A DNA stretch of 64,000 nucleotides from Adiantum capillus-veneris (GCA_014529385.2 CM043958.1:125589817-125653816), one strand, 5' to 3'; positions 25,434 to 36,065 are shown, counted from the first letter of the stretch. Notes: generated from the letters alone by a model not told the origin. Translations and numbers: made by a program.

Positions 25434-26607
25434 CCTTGAAAACACTACCCTCTTATTTGGAAGATAATGAAGATGAATCCATAGTGTGTAAAACCACTCA
25501 AGTAAAAAGAGTGGAACAATCGCTAGAAGTAGACATCATCCATTCAATCATGTCTGCACCCATCCAATGCACTCTTACTTTAGGAGAACTGTTAAAAATT
25601 AGACCATATTTATGGAATGATATACAGAAAACTCTAGAGAAGGTGGGGATAACATGGCTAATCGCAAAAAGTTTGGGAAAATTGAAACACGAATTAGATA
25701 ACAAAGAGATTCCATCTGTTCCAATGAACAAAGTTGGAGAATACTACGAAGGGAAAGAAGGAAACATAACCCTTCCACTGAGATATAATGACATAGAGAC
25801 CATGGAAACACTGGATGGTGGGGCAAGCATAGCCATAGTCATGAAAGCAATATTGGAATCCTGGGGACAACCAGCCATTAGACAAACAAAAATGAATTAC
25901 GATTGGCTAATGGACACATCGAAAGACCCTTAGGACTGCTTGAAAAAGTGTTAGTTAATTCTTGCGGTATTGAATATCAACACACTTTTGCCATAGTAGA
26001 CTTTGGAAAGAAACTCAATTATGAAGACCTTTCATGCGACAAGTACAGCTCATCCAGGATTGGGGAAACAATTATTTGTATTTGAAGCAAGTGGGATCGA
26101 TAACAAGGGTTAATCTAAAAGATCACACTTATAAGAGATGTCATGAAAATGCTCGTACACGAATTCAATTCAGTCTCTTCGGTTGAAACTAAGCTTCCAT
26201 CTTGGTTGAACAAAGACACTCCTATTTGGATGTGTGGAGGTTCAAAAAACAAGAGCTTAAAATGAGAAGAATGTATCTTAGAAAGGGATTGCACAGATGA
26301 AGCCTATGTACCTGAACCCTTTCCAGAGCATTCATTTGAGCCATTTGAGTGGACTCAAATTTTAGCAATAATGGATGTATGTGTAAATACGTCTAATCCT
26401 ACTCAATTTTGCAATGAGGATGGCTACGACATAATTCCCATACAAATGATTTCAACCCTTCACATCGAAGATGAAATTCAAGAATCCAAGGACTTGATGA
26501 AAGCTCAACAACTCTTTTCAGACCTCTACTATGATACAATAGATGAGTTAGAAGAACACTCAACTACCTCAGATGATTTGGGGTCAAAAAAAGAACATGT
26601 GAGCTAA
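25434..26607 (+). pseudogene. Gypsy element 2 aspartic protease region
   Basis: The frame 25430-25933 encodes a pre-protease segment (CTLTLGELLKIRP, as CTIMLAELLRIRP in element 1) and the active site TLDGGASIAIV at about 25810-25845. A frame change leads to 25903-26085 with NSCGIEYQHTFAIVDFGKK. The IILGRPF strand is lost at about 26020, where sequence jumps to 'RQVQLIQDWG'-like text. A C-terminal piece, 26371-26607, carries FCNEDGYDIIP. The protease is inactive because of frame breaks and a missing strand. Confidence 0.8.
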
Positions 26608-26614
26608 GCTACTC

Positions 26615-27229
26615 ATGAAAAGAGGGGAGGAAAAGTTTTTTGAATTTCCAAACCAGAAATCGAGAAGACAAAAATGGTATAGACAAAAAAGAGACACGAG
26701 AAACTTGAAAGCTATACTTATGCCATCAATCTCCAGTAGAACACAGTTCCTGATGCAAATAGATTCACATGATTGTGTCAAGGACAAAATCATTGGTAGA
26801 TATCCTTTAAACAAAAAATAGGACATATCGCAAACATTGAGAAAAATGACAAAGGAAACTCAAGCAAAACCTAAAAACCAAGACAAGAGTTCAACCATGA
26901 TACGAGTTGAACAAAGAAAGAAATATCAAGAGTTAAAAAAGGCTCTAAAGGAGATATATACGACGAAAATGGAAACCACAGAAGAGGATGGTAAAGATGT
27001 AATGAGCGTTCCATCCCATTACAAGAATTATACTCTCCAAGACCAAAAAATCAGAGTCGAACAATGTGTCAGGGAACTAAGAAAACAGGGTGAGAACTAC
27101 GAGGTACCTGAAAACGGAAAAAAGATAGATCTAGCCGAACCAAGAGAAGAGTCTAGACCTGCCTACATTGCAAATGACCTTACAGAAGAAGAAGAAGAGC
27201 TTTTGTTAAGAGTACTGGAAGAATACTAA
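26615..27229 (+). pseudogene. Gypsy element 2 protease-RT spacer
   Basis: Charged linker (26837-27229, 130 aa) ending in an acidic EEEELLLRVLEEY just before the RT entry DIFAWSYKDLKGVDP. This context, LxxxLxxYxDIFAWSYxDxxG, is the standard start of the gypsy RT segment. The stop TAA at 27227-27229 interrupts the junction. Element 1 has no equivalent region. Confidence 0.75.
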
Positions 27230-28080
27230 GATATCTTTGCGTGGTCTTATAAGGATCTCAAGGGTGTTGATCCAAAAATTTGTCAACATACCATACCCAT
27301 GAGAGATGATGCAAAACCAAGTAGACAGAGGCCATATATATGTAATGAAACATTTGCCAGAAAGATCAAAGAAGATATATAAAAGCTAAAGGAAGCTGAA
27401 TTCATTTATGAAATTGAACACACATATTGGGTTTCTCCAACTGTGGTAGTATCCAAGAAGAATGGAAAATTACAAGTGTGTGTCAATCTCAAGAAAGTGA
27501 ATGCAACTACCATTAGAGACAAATTTCCTCTTCCAACCACTGAGCATGTTTTAGAGCGAGTTGCAGGGAAAGAAGCTTACAACTTTTTAGATGGCTTTTC
27601 GGGATACAATCAACTTTGGGTTGATTCCAAAGATTAGCATGAAACTGCCTTCACAATTGAATGGGGTATTTTTGCCTATCGGATTATTCCTTTTGGGTTA
27701 ACTAATGCTCCTCTCACCTTTCAAAGATTAATGAGGCATGCTTTTAAAGAATATCTTCGTAATTTCATGGAAGTATATATGGATGATCTATGTGTACATT
27801 TATCAATCCGGGGTGATCATTTTGAACACCTCAAAAAGGTAATCGAAAAATGTAGAATTTATAGGATCTGGTTAAATCCTGAAGAGTGCACATTCATGGG
27901 TAGACAAGGAAAAATTCTTGGACACATAGTGTCTAAAAATGGCATAGCTCTACTGATATGGATAAAATTCATGTTATTGCTAATTTGCCTAGACCGACAA
28001 CAATCAAGGGGGTTCAAGCCTTCATGGGACATTGTGGATATTACAGACAGTTCATTTACATGTACGCTATAATTTCAAAA
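27230..28080 (+). pseudogene. Gypsy element 2 reverse transcriptase
   Basis: Ty3/gypsy RT. Motifs in order: QHTIPMRDDAKPSRQR, YWVSPTVVVSKKNGK, QVCVNLKKVNATT (27443-27637 frame), [33 protein letters not shown], then the catalytic box VYMDDLCVH at about 27773-27795 and GKILGHIVSKNGI. In the palm motif YMDD both catalytic Asp are present. Stops at about 27380 (TAA) and 27635-27637 (TAG) and a frameshift near 27950 inactivate it. It would copy element RNA into DNA in the cytoplasmic particle. The 3' half is duplicated from 40.86 kb onward. Confidence 0.9.
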
Positions 28081-28600
28081 CCGATGTATAGCTTGATTAC
28101 ATACTTTGAATGGATTGAGACGTGTGAAGAATCCTTCATGAAGCTTAAGCTCCAATATTGAAAGCACTAGATTGGAATAAGATATTCCACATACATGTAG
28201 ATGCTTTCAATTTTGGCATCGGGTGTATATTAGCTCAACCAAAAGATAAGAAAATTGATTTTCCTATTTCTTATGCTAGCCGACAGTTGAATATGGTGAA
28301 AAAGAACTATACCACCACCAAAAGGGGAGGACTAGGAATGATCTATGCCATCTAAAAGTATAGACATTACCTATTAGCAAACAAATTTGTGTTCTTTGTG
28401 GACCACCAAGACCTATTGTAATTGGTCAACAAGCCATGAAACATAGGACAGAAAGAATAATGAGATGGTCCATCATTCTTTTGGAATTTGATTTCATTGT
28501 AGTTGTGAAAAAGGGCACCACTTATCAAAGAGCAGATCATTTGTCAAGGATTGTTTTAGGAGAACCACCCAAAGGAGTAGACGATGATCTACTAGATGCA
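28081..28600 (+). pseudogene. Gypsy element 2 RNase H
   Basis: RNase H domain joined to RT: HIHVDAFNFGIGCILAQPKD (first catalytic Asp), ISYASRQLN, NYTTTKRGGLGMIYAI with a stop at 28356, YRHYLLANKFVFFVDHQ, and KKGTTYQRADHLSRI with the final Asp region. A 16-bp deletion near 28150 relative to the copy at 41.11 kb and a further stop break the frame. Degrades RNA in RNA:DNA hybrids during reverse transcription in intact relatives. Confidence 0.85.
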
Positions 28601-29580
28601 TATTTGTTCTTTGTGGAAATGATACCTCGATGGTCGGAAAACATGGTATCCTTGATGACCATAGCTCAAGTGGATTTGCAAATACCACTTCCTGTTACAA
28701 TCAGAGTAATTGAGCAATCGACTATGTATCAATTACTCGCTGGAAGGTTATACAAAAGATATCGATATCCAATATTGATTTTATGCATTAATTTCGAGAA
28801 GAAAACCGAATATCTAAGTCAATCACATATAAACATAGTAGGAATTCACTTTGTGAAAGACCGAATATGCAAAGGATCTTGAGACTTGGAGTATTTTGGC
28901 CAGCTATATGAGGAGGGATGTTCATTTATTTGTGAAAGATTGTCCTCAATGTCAAAAACAAGCTCCCATACCTCATGTAACATTGTTCCAAATGTTTCTT
29001 GTTCTTAAGTGGAGTAACTATCTAGTAACTTACTTATCAAGCCAAACATTTCCTGAGGATACGAGTAAACGCCGTCAAAGAGCAATTGAAACTGAGGCAA
29101 GAGATTATGCTCTTCTTGGAAACCAATTGTGTCGAAGAAGTAAAGATCCACACATGCATCTTTGTGCAAATGAAGACGAATATATTCCCAATATCTAAGT
29201 CAATCACATATAAACATAGTAGGAATTCACTTTGTGAAAGACCGAATATGCAAAGGATCTTGAGACTTGGAGTATTTTGGCCAGCTATATGAGGAGGGAT
29301 GTTCATTCTTTTGTGAAAGATTGTCCTCAATGTCAAAAACAAGCTCCCATACCTCATGTAACATTGTTCCAAATGTTTCTTGTTCTTAAGTGGAGTAACT
29401 ATCTAGTAACTTACTTATCAAGCCAAACATTTCCTGAGGATACGAGTAAACACCGTCAAAGAGCAATTGAAACTGAGGCAAGAGATTATGCTCTTCTTGG
29501 AAACCAATTGTGTCGAAGAAGTAAAGATCCACACATGCATCTTTGTGCAAATGAAGACGAATATATTCCCATTATATAAC
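28601..29580 (+). pseudogene. Gypsy element 2 RNase H-integrase linker, with internal tandem duplication
   Basis: Linker leading to the integrase zinc domain (SQSHINIVGIHFVKDR, then DYALLGNQLCRRSKD and ANEDEYIP). A 381-bp stretch is present twice, 28811-29191 and 29192-29572, nearly identical. 381 is a multiple of three, but stops at 28880-28882 and elsewhere make it non-coding. The element is interrupted at 29581 by the copia insertion, and its next bases resume at 34811 (VGLARGHFSSETTARP-like), matching 42193-42243 in the other copy. Confidence 0.85.
28811..29572 (+). repeat. 381-bp direct tandem duplication
   Basis: TATCTAAGTCAATCACATAT begins at 28811 and again at 29192; both copies run to GACGAATATATTCCCA. 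Only a few differences are seen (for example 'catttatttg' versus 'cattcttttg', 'aaacgccgt' versus 'aaacaccgt'). The homologous copy at 41.8-42.2 kb has the segment once, so the duplication is specific to this element copy. Confidence 0.95.
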
Positions 29581-29581
29581 C

Positions 29582-29586
29582 AGCAC
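29582..29586 (+). other. Target-site duplication, left (AGCAC)
   Basis: AGCAC precedes the 5' LTR and is repeated at 34806-34810 after the 3' LTR. A 5-bp duplication is standard for copia integrase. Confidence 0.95.
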
Positions 29587-30251
29587 TGTTAAGTATGGAG
29601 CCTGATTTACCCTTGTAATTTTCTGTGGTAAAAGCGCACATTTGTAAGGCCATCATTATGAGGAGAACCCATCGTGTGTGAAGGAAAATCACTCACCGGA
29701 AACCAAAATTTTCACGGACAAGAATCAGGGGCAACTTTAAAGGCCTGGATATTCTTTTTCACCGAAATATTCTTTTTCGCTGGAATATTATGGCCGGACG
29801 GCGGTCGGAAAACAACCGGTCGGTTGGCCGGTAGTCAATGGCCGATGGCCAGTGGTCGGAAGTCAATGGCCGGTGGCCGGTGGTCGGAAGTCAATGGCAC
29901 ATGGCCGGTGGCCGAATTCAAAAGCGGACTTGTCTTCTCTAGGGCGGCCACACATGGGCGGATTGGAGGGTCCGATTTGGACTTATTCACACAAGGGCGG
30001 CTACACATGGCTGTCTCTCATAAGAGAGGGCAACCCTTTTGTCCTATAAAAGGAGGCCATTTCTACACACATTTCATAGTGTGAAGTTGATGCAACAAGG
30101 TGAGTGTGAGGTGGTGAGAGTGAAGCAAGGCGGGAGCTCCATTAAGGGTATAATCCCTTTGTAAACTACTTCTTGTTTTGAAGTACTAAAGCCATTGAGT
30201 GGATGCTTTCCCGTGGACGTAGCCTACATTGGGTGAACCACGTATATCGTG

Positions 30252-30296
<45 letters not shown>

Positions 30297-30380
30297 CTAT
30301 AATCTCGTGTATATAAATCTGTCTCTCTCCATGAAGTAATCTACTCAATTATCTATTTAGCTACGTCTTATTTCTTGACA
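29587..30380 (+). repeat. 5' LTR of the copia element (794 bp)
   Basis: Starts TGTTAAGTATGG and ends TTTCTTGACA, just before the primer-binding site. It pairs with 33991-34805, differing by substitutions and several indels. U3 holds a GC-rich tandem array of a ~30-bp 'ggccggtggtcggaagtcaat' unit (about 29800-29920). A TATA box lies at 30045-30051 and a (CT)19 tract at 30256-30293. Confidence 0.95.
30045..30051 (+). promoter_or_regulatory. TATA box of copia 5' LTR
   Basis: TATAAAAGGAGG context, about 460 bp into the LTR; identical box at 34486-34492 in the 3' LTR and mirrored near 44870 in the solo LTR. Expected RNA polymerase II promoter of the element. Confidence 0.75.
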
Positions 30381-30382
30381 AT

Positions 30383-30394
30383 TGGTATCAGAGC
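30383..30394 (+). other. Primer-binding site, initiator methionine tRNA type
   Basis: TGGTATCAGAGC two bases after the LTR end, the standard complement of the 3' end of plant initiator tRNA-Met used by copia elements. Confidence 0.95.
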
Positions 30395-30453
30395 AAGGTT
30401 TTCTCGTAGCTAAATTATCTCAAGGAAAGGATTCCTTGAATTGAGTGGGAGTT

Positions 30454-30858
30454 ATGGTGGAGGAATGGAAGCTCAAGATTGAGAAGTTCAACGGCAAAAA
30501 CTACCAACATTGGAAGATGCAGATTGAAGACTATCTCTACCAGAAGGATCTGTATTTGCCACTAGGCGGTCTTGCGAAGAAGCCCGCAACAATGGCAGAT
30601 GAAGCATGGATTGTCCTTGATCGAAAGGCACTGGGAACAATCCGGTTAAGCTTGGCGTCAACGGTGGCCTTCAATGTTTCGGAGATGAAGACCACGGAGG
30701 ACTTGATGAAGTCACTTGACGAATTCTACGAGAAACCATCGGCATCCAATAAGGTATTTCTTATGAAGCGCTTGTTCAATCTAAAGATGGCAGAGAATGG
30801 TTCAGTTGCAGAACACCTAAATGAATTTAACACAAACATAAGTCAACTCGATCAGTGA
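30454..30858 (+). pseudogene. Copia element Gag, N-terminal part
   Basis: Ty1/copia Gag starting at ATG 30454 (MVEEWKLKIEKFNGKNYQHW), followed by the UBN2/Gag helices (LGTIRLSLASTVAFNVSEM, FLMKRLFNLKMAENGSVAEH, LNEFNTNISQLDQ). This is the Tnt1/Tork type. The frame ends in TGA at 30856-30858, and the protein clearly continues in another frame (VKINFDDEVRALLILSSLPD), so one small indel at about 30855 breaks Gag from the rest. Without that lesion Gag and Pol would form a single polyprotein, as usual for copia. Confidence 0.92.
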
Positions 30859-33530
30859 AAATCAATTTCGATGACGAAGTGCGAGCTCTCCTTATACTAT
30901 CATCTCTACCGGATAGTTGGGACAGCCTTGTGATGGCTGTAAGTAATTCTATCTCTAGCACAAACACTCCTAAGTTTGATGATGTTGTGGGTGTTCTCCT
31001 AAGCGAGGAAATGCGAAGGAGAAGCATAGGAGAATCATCAAGTGCTGCACTATCAGTGGAAACAAGAGGAAGGCTTAAGGAGAGGTTCAAAAACCAAAAG
31101 GGTCGTGATCGCTCAAGGCGGAGCAAGTCACACACAAAGTCAGTTCTTGAATGTTGGAACTGCGGCAAGAAGGGCCACGTCAAGAAGGATTGCTGGTCCA
31201 AGAAGAAGAAGGAGACAGAGTCTCAAGACAACAAGCCAACATCGGAGGCCAATGTGGCAGGTAAAGTAGAGCAAGATGCTCTAATTCTCTCATTAGACAA
31301 TGTGTCTAATTCTTGGATAGTAGATTCCGGGGCTTCATTCCATGCGACACCACACAAGCAACATTTCCAAGACTACACCAAAGGTAATTTTGGGTATGTA
31401 TACTTGGGAGATGATGAAGCTTGTGAGATTGTCGGCAAAGGTACAGTTTCTGTCAAAACTGCTAACGAAAATGAATGGAAGCTAAAAGATGTTAGGCATG
31501 TTCCTTCTCTTCGCAAAAAATTGATCTCTACAGGACAATTGGACGATGAAGGGCACAACATTGCATTTGGAAACAAACGGTGGAAGATCTCAAAGGGATC
31601 TTTGGTGGTTGCCAAGGGTGAAAAAGTCGGTACACTTTACTTGTGTACTGTTAGCACGCAACCTTCAGCTTGTGCAGCAACTATAGAAGTTGACAATGCG
31701 GTGTGGCACTACCGACTTGGGCATATGAGTGCCAAAGGAATGCAAATCCTTCAAACAAAGAAGCTTCTACCAGGTTTGAAAGAAGTGGACTTAGAGTTCT
31801 GTGAAGATTGTGTTTATGGTAAACAAAAGAGGGTAAAATTTCAAAAATCAGGAAATGAAAGAAAAAATAAAAAACTTGACTTGGTTCATTCTGATGTTTG
31901 GGGTCCTGCAAGTACACCATCACTTGGTGGCTCATTGTACTATGTAACATTCATAAACGATGCAACTAGAAAAACATGGGTTTATGTCATGAAGAATAAA
32001 TCCGATGTATTTTCCATATTTCAAAGGTGGAAAGCCTTTGTGGAGAATGAAACAGGTACCAAGGTTAAATGCCTTAGATCCGACAATGGAGGCGAATATT
32101 GCAGCCAAGCTTTTGAAAGCTTTTGTGCTAGCAATGACATTTGGAGGCAAAGGACAACCCCAAGGACACCTCAACAAAATGGGATTTCGGAAAGGATGAA
32201 CAGGACAATCATGGAACGAGCACGAAGCATGCGGCTACATGCAGGCCTACCGCTTGAGCTTTGGGCGGAAGCTGTAAGTACGTCTGTGTACTTAATCAAT
32301 CGGTCACCCTCAACGGCGTTGGATGGGGGAGTTCCAGAAGAGGCATGGACAGGTAAACCAGTGAATTATGCATTTCTCAAAGTGTTTGGGTGTGAGGCTT
32401 TCATGCACATAGATAGAAGCCTAAGATCAAAGTTAGATGCAAAGTCCAAAAAGTGTTTCTTCATTGGCTATGGAGAAGGAGACTTTGGGTATCGCCTATG
32501 GAATCCTGAAGATGTTAAAATATTAAGGAGTAGGGATGTAATTTTTAACGAACAAAATATGTACAAAGATTACTTGGAAAGAAAAAAAACAAAAGGAACA
32601 GGTGATGAGTACATGGAGCTTGAGGACGGTGAAGACTCAAGGACTGCAAACGGTGACAATGTGCAACAACGTCAACCAAATGAGGAGACTCAACCTATTC
32701 CCCGAAGATCTACAAGAGCAAGTAGACCTCCAGAAAGGTTTGTTCCTTCCTTCAACCATCTCTTGATCTCAGATTCTGGAGAGCCGGAATCATATGAAGA
32801 AGCTATGCAACATGAATCCAGAGAAGAATGGACGAAGAGCATGCAAGTGGAGATGGACTCACTATATTGCAACCAAACATGGGAGTTGGTTGAGTTGCCT
32901 AAAGGTAAGCGGGCAGTTCAAAACAAATGGGTTTACAAGCTAAAGGAAGAAGAAGGTGGGAAGAAAAGGTACAAGTCTAGGCTTGTGGTAAAAGGTTTTT
33001 CTCAAAAGAAAGGTATTGACTTCAATGAAATATTTTCTCCTGTTGTAAAAATGAACTCAATTAGGCTTGTCTTAAGCCTTGTGGCTGCTCATGATCTAAA
33101 TCTCGAGCAAATGGATGTAAATACGGCATTCCCTCACGGTGACTTAGAGGAGGAAATCTACATGCTTCAACCAAAGGGGTGTGAAGTAAAAGGTAAGGAG
33201 AAAATGGTTTGCAGATTAAAGAAGAGCTTGTATGGTTTAAAGCAAGCATCAAGACAATGGTACTTGAAGTTTGATCGATGGATGTTGGATCATGGATTCA
33301 CAAGATGCAACTCGGATCACTGCGTCTACACGGAGAATTTGGGAGATGGGAAATTCATCATCCTAATGTTGTATGTTGATGACATGTTGATTGCAAGTGC
33401 TAACATGCAGGACATCAAAGACCTAAAAGAGGAGGTGTCCAAATCTTTTTCAATGAAATATTTAGGTGCTGCAAAGAGGATACTTGGTATGAAAATATCA
33501 AGGGACAGGACGAAGAAGGAGCACTACTAG
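30855..33530 (+). pseudogene. Copia Gag C-terminus + protease + integrase + reverse transcriptase (891 codons open)
   Basis: Long uninterrupted frame. Domains in order, with approximate residue numbers: end of Gag (1-60); zinc knuckle CWNCGKKGHVKKDC (100-113); protease WIVDSGASFHATP (155); GAG-pre-integrase WHYRLGHMSAKGM (285) and FCEDCVYGKQKRV (integrase zinc ligands); integrase core HSDVWGP, CLRSDNGGEY and QQNGISERMNRT (all three catalytic acidic residues present, 345-455); RT from NQTWELVELPKGKRAV (670) through AFPHGDLEEEIYM to the catalytic LYVDDMLIA (840). The domain order PR-IN-RT is diagnostic of Ty1/copia, and the motifs fit Tork/Tnt1. The frame stops at 33528-33530 because of an internal deletion that fuses RT to the end of RNase H, so no functional Pol can be made. 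Confidence 0.95.
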
Positions 33531-33930
33531 CTATGTGTTCACGGTTGGAGGCACAACAGTAAGCTGGGCTTCAAAGCTGCAGAAAGTGGTTTCACTTTCT
33601 ACCACGGAAGCAGAGTATGTAGCAATGACGGAGGCAAGCAAAGAAATTCTGTGGCTTCACAGATTCTTAGAAGAGCTTGGATTCAAACAAGACAATTGTG
33701 TCTTGTACAGTGATAGCCAAAGAGCTATCCATCTTGCGAAGAACTCAGCCTTTCATTCAAGGACAAAGCACATGGAGGTGAGATATCACTTCATACGCAC
33801 TCTTTTGGAAGAGGGACAACTAAAGCTAGGAAAGGTGCATACAAGTGAAAATCCTGCAGACATGTTTATAAAGGTGGTCAACAAGGAGAAGTTGAGCTTT
33901 TGCTCATCTTCAATCGGCATTCAAGGATAA
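33512..33930 (+). pseudogene. Copia RNase H, C-terminal part after an internal deletion
   Basis: In the frame of 33535-33930, sequence resumes as [52 protein letters not shown] and [13 protein letters not shown], the second half of a copia RNase H. The end of RT and the first RNase H strand with its catalytic Asp (the 'DADWAGD' region) are absent. The junction near 33510 joins KISRD directly to GRRRST. Roughly 110-150 residues are missing compared with the usual family length. The coding end at 33928-33930 is followed by the polypurine tract. Confidence 0.9.
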
Positions 33931-33978
33931 GAAGCCAGAATGGAAAGCAGTCACAGGTTTGGTTTGGAGATCAGTCTC

Positions 33979-33990
33979 CAAGTGGGAGAT
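33979..33990 (+). other. Polypurine tract of the copia element
   Basis: CAAGTGGGAGAT immediately before the 3' LTR TGTTAAG; typical copia plus-strand primer context (AAGTGGGAGATTGTT). Confidence 0.9.
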
Positions 33991-34805
33991 TGTTAAGTAT
34001 GGAGCCTGATTTACCCTTGTAATTTTCTATGGAAAAAGCGCACATTTGTAAGGCCCCCATTATGAGGAGAAGCCATCGTGCGTGAAGGAAAATCACTCAC
34101 CGGAAACCAAAATTTTCACGGACAAGAATCAGGGGCAACTTTAAAGGCCTCGGGGGCGGAGGCCCCCGATACTTTTTTTTTCCGCCGGAATATTCTTTTT
34201 CGCTGGAATATTATGGCCGGACGGCGGCCGGAAAGTGGTCGGAAAACAACCGGTCGGTTGGCCGGTGGCCGGTAGGCAATGGCTGATGGACGGTGGTTGG
34301 AAGTCAATGGCCGGTGGCCGGTGGTCGGAAGTCAATGGCACGTGGCCGGTGGCCGAATTCAAAAGCGGACTTGTCTTCTCAAGGGCGGCCACACATGGGC
34401 GGATTGGAGGGTCCGATTTGGACTTATTCGCACAAGGGCAGCTACACATGGCTGTCTCTCATAAGAGGGGGCAGCCCTTTTGGCCTATAAAAGGAGGCCA
34501 TTTATACACACATTTCATAGTGTGAAGTTGATGCAACAAGGTGAGTGTGAGGTGGTGAGAGTGAAGCAAGGCGGGAGCTCCATTAAGAGTATAATCCCTT
34601 TGTAAACTAATTCTTGTTTTGAAGTACTAAAGCCATTGAGTGACTGCTTTCCCGTGGACGTAGCCCACATTGGGTGAACCACGTATATCGTGTGTACTCT
34701 CTCTCTCTCTCTCTCTCTACTCTATAATCTCGTGTATATAAATATGTCTCTCTCCATTAAGTAATCTACTCAATTATCTATTTAGCTACGTCTTATTTCC
34801 TAACA
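33991..34805 (+). repeat. 3' LTR of the copia element (815 bp)
   Basis: Pairs with 29587-30380. It carries an extra 'cgggggcggaggcccccgat' segment near 34151-34170 and other indels. TATA lies at 34486-34492. The CT tract at 34697-34718 is only 22 bp versus 38 bp in the 5' LTR. Ends in CTAACA. Confidence 0.95.
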
Positions 34806-34810
34806 AGCAC
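34806..34810 (+). other. Target-site duplication, right (AGCAC)
   Basis: Matches 29582-29586 exactly and closes the copia insertion. Confidence 0.95.
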
Positions 34811-34866
34811 ATGTTGGTTTAGCTCGAGGTCACTTTTCTAGTGAGACCACTGCAAGACCAATGTTT
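34811..34866 (+). pseudogene. Short remnant of gypsy element 2 integrase between copia and PLE
   Basis: Text 'atgttggtttagctcgaggtcacttttctagtgagaccac' matches 42193-42233 (zinc domain VGLAGEHFSSETTTRA). It continues the gypsy frame interrupted at 29580 and is cut at 34867 by the end of the PLE arm. Confidence 0.85.
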
Positions 34867-35854
34867 TTAAAAATTAAGTACTCAAGCGTGCGAGTCCTCC
34901 TTAAGATTGGTAAAAAAATTGGTTGCCAAAAATAGCTAGTAAGTTCAAAATGGAGTGTAACAACAGGGAGGGTACCACCAAATGCATTTTGCTCTTAAGA
35001 GCTCATCAGTGGTGGTATTGGTAATACATGCTTGTAAGGGAGGAGAAGGAGGTAGGGTTTATAAAGGGTGCTTGGTTAACATTTGAGGGCTAACAATATT
35101 TTTGAAAAGAGTGCAATTGAAGACAAAGTACCAAAGTGCATGGGGAGGAGTGGAATTTAAGACTAAGTACCGGGGTACAGGGAGAGGAGTTAAGGGGAGT
35201 TAAGGTGATTTTAGGTGTAGGTCAAAGTCCAAAGTACCAAAGTACAATTTTGAGAGGAGAGTTTTATGCAAAAGAGAGGGGGGGTAAAGTTTAAGAGAAA
35301 AAACAGAAGGAAAATTGAAAACTAAAAGTTTTTATAAGAAACCAAGTGAGTAGGCCAGAGGGGTTGGGGTGGAGTGGAAGGCTTGTATCAAGGGGTGTGT
35401 AAGCTATGCACCGGAAGGCTATGAATGTTGGGCTCGAAGGTCCAACAAATGGTAGGTCTAGGGAGGTGGGAAAGTTTGGCATTGAGTTGGCAAGCTTTAG
35501 AAATGGGATTGCTAATACATTGGGAGGGTAGCATTTTTCTAGTGGTGGGTGTGAAGGGAATTTTGAGCACAGTGGGTGTATTTTTTGTTATTTTGTGTGA
35601 GGGTAGGAGGAGTGAGGTGCGGTTGAGGTATGAGACTTTGTAAAAAACTTTTAGAAGAAAACAAGCCGGGTAGCCCTTAGCCCGTAGGCATAGGTAGAAA
35701 AGGTTGCGGAGGTAGAGGTGTGCCTTTAAGGTTGATTCTCGTATAATATACTTTTGAGCTCTGAGATAATGAAGGCAACCTTTTGATGGGTTGGGTGCCA
35801 TGAGATCCAAGGGATGTAGTTGTAGGTATTCAAATGTTTTTTATAGCAGTGGGT
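34867..35854 (-). mobile_element. 5'-truncated Penelope-like element copy (left inverted arm)
   Basis: Reads right to left as the last third of the PLE at 35.9-40.85 kb: frame 35388-35810 (-) encodes ESTLKAHLYLRNLFYLCLRA, KGYPACFLLKVFYKV and VLKIPFTPTTRKMLP, matching 39.8-40.1 kb on the plus strand almost residue for residue. The homology to the other arm runs from 39709 to 40853. About 165 bp present in the right arm (roughly 40282-40444) are missing here, with C-run microhomology at the break. The arm ends next to gypsy integrase sequence at 34867. It is arranged head-to-head with the longer copy, an arrangement well known for Penelope elements. Confidence 0.9.
34973..35017 (-). ncRNA. Hammerhead ribozyme motif, left PLE copy (probably inactive)
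   Basis: Minus strand: stem I arms TACCACCA (35017-35010) and TGGTGGTA (34980-34973) pair perfectly over 8 bp. The core CTGATGA is intact at 35009-35003, and stem II GCTC/GAGC has a TTAA loop. The second core box is AAAA instead of GAAA, so invariant G12 is lost. Stem III can pair A-U and U-A. Compared with the right copy, all core-region differences are CpG-decay type. Type I layout with a very short stem III, as reported for PLE hammerheads. Confidence 0.8.
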
Positions 35855-36065
35855 CTTTACCCTCTTAAAACCCTTAATCCTAAACCCGTCTCCCTTGATC
35901 TACACTTCCATGTTGTAGTAACTTCGCTTCAGCTCCTACACCACAAAAGCCCACTTTTGGTTTTTCCTTCACCTACATGCTCCTTAAACAGCGTTCTCCA
36001 TCCCCCCCTTACCCCCACCACGGGATGCCCCTGCTTCGCATGCTGTATCAACGCTAACCACCAAG

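Noticed and set aside
29674-30084. 136-aa ORF (MCEGKSLTGNQNF...) and equivalents in the other LTRs
   Set aside because: Lies wholly inside the copia LTR, with the GC-rich tandem array giving Trp/Gly/Arg repeats; not an independent gene.
30383-30394. tRNA gene at TGGTATCAGAGC
   Set aside because: Only the 12-nt primer-binding complement is present next to an LTR; no tRNA body.
35291-35482. Minus-strand 63-aa ORF as a separate gene
   Set aside because: It is an alternative frame of the inverted PLE arm, matching the 40084-40455 frame on the other arm.
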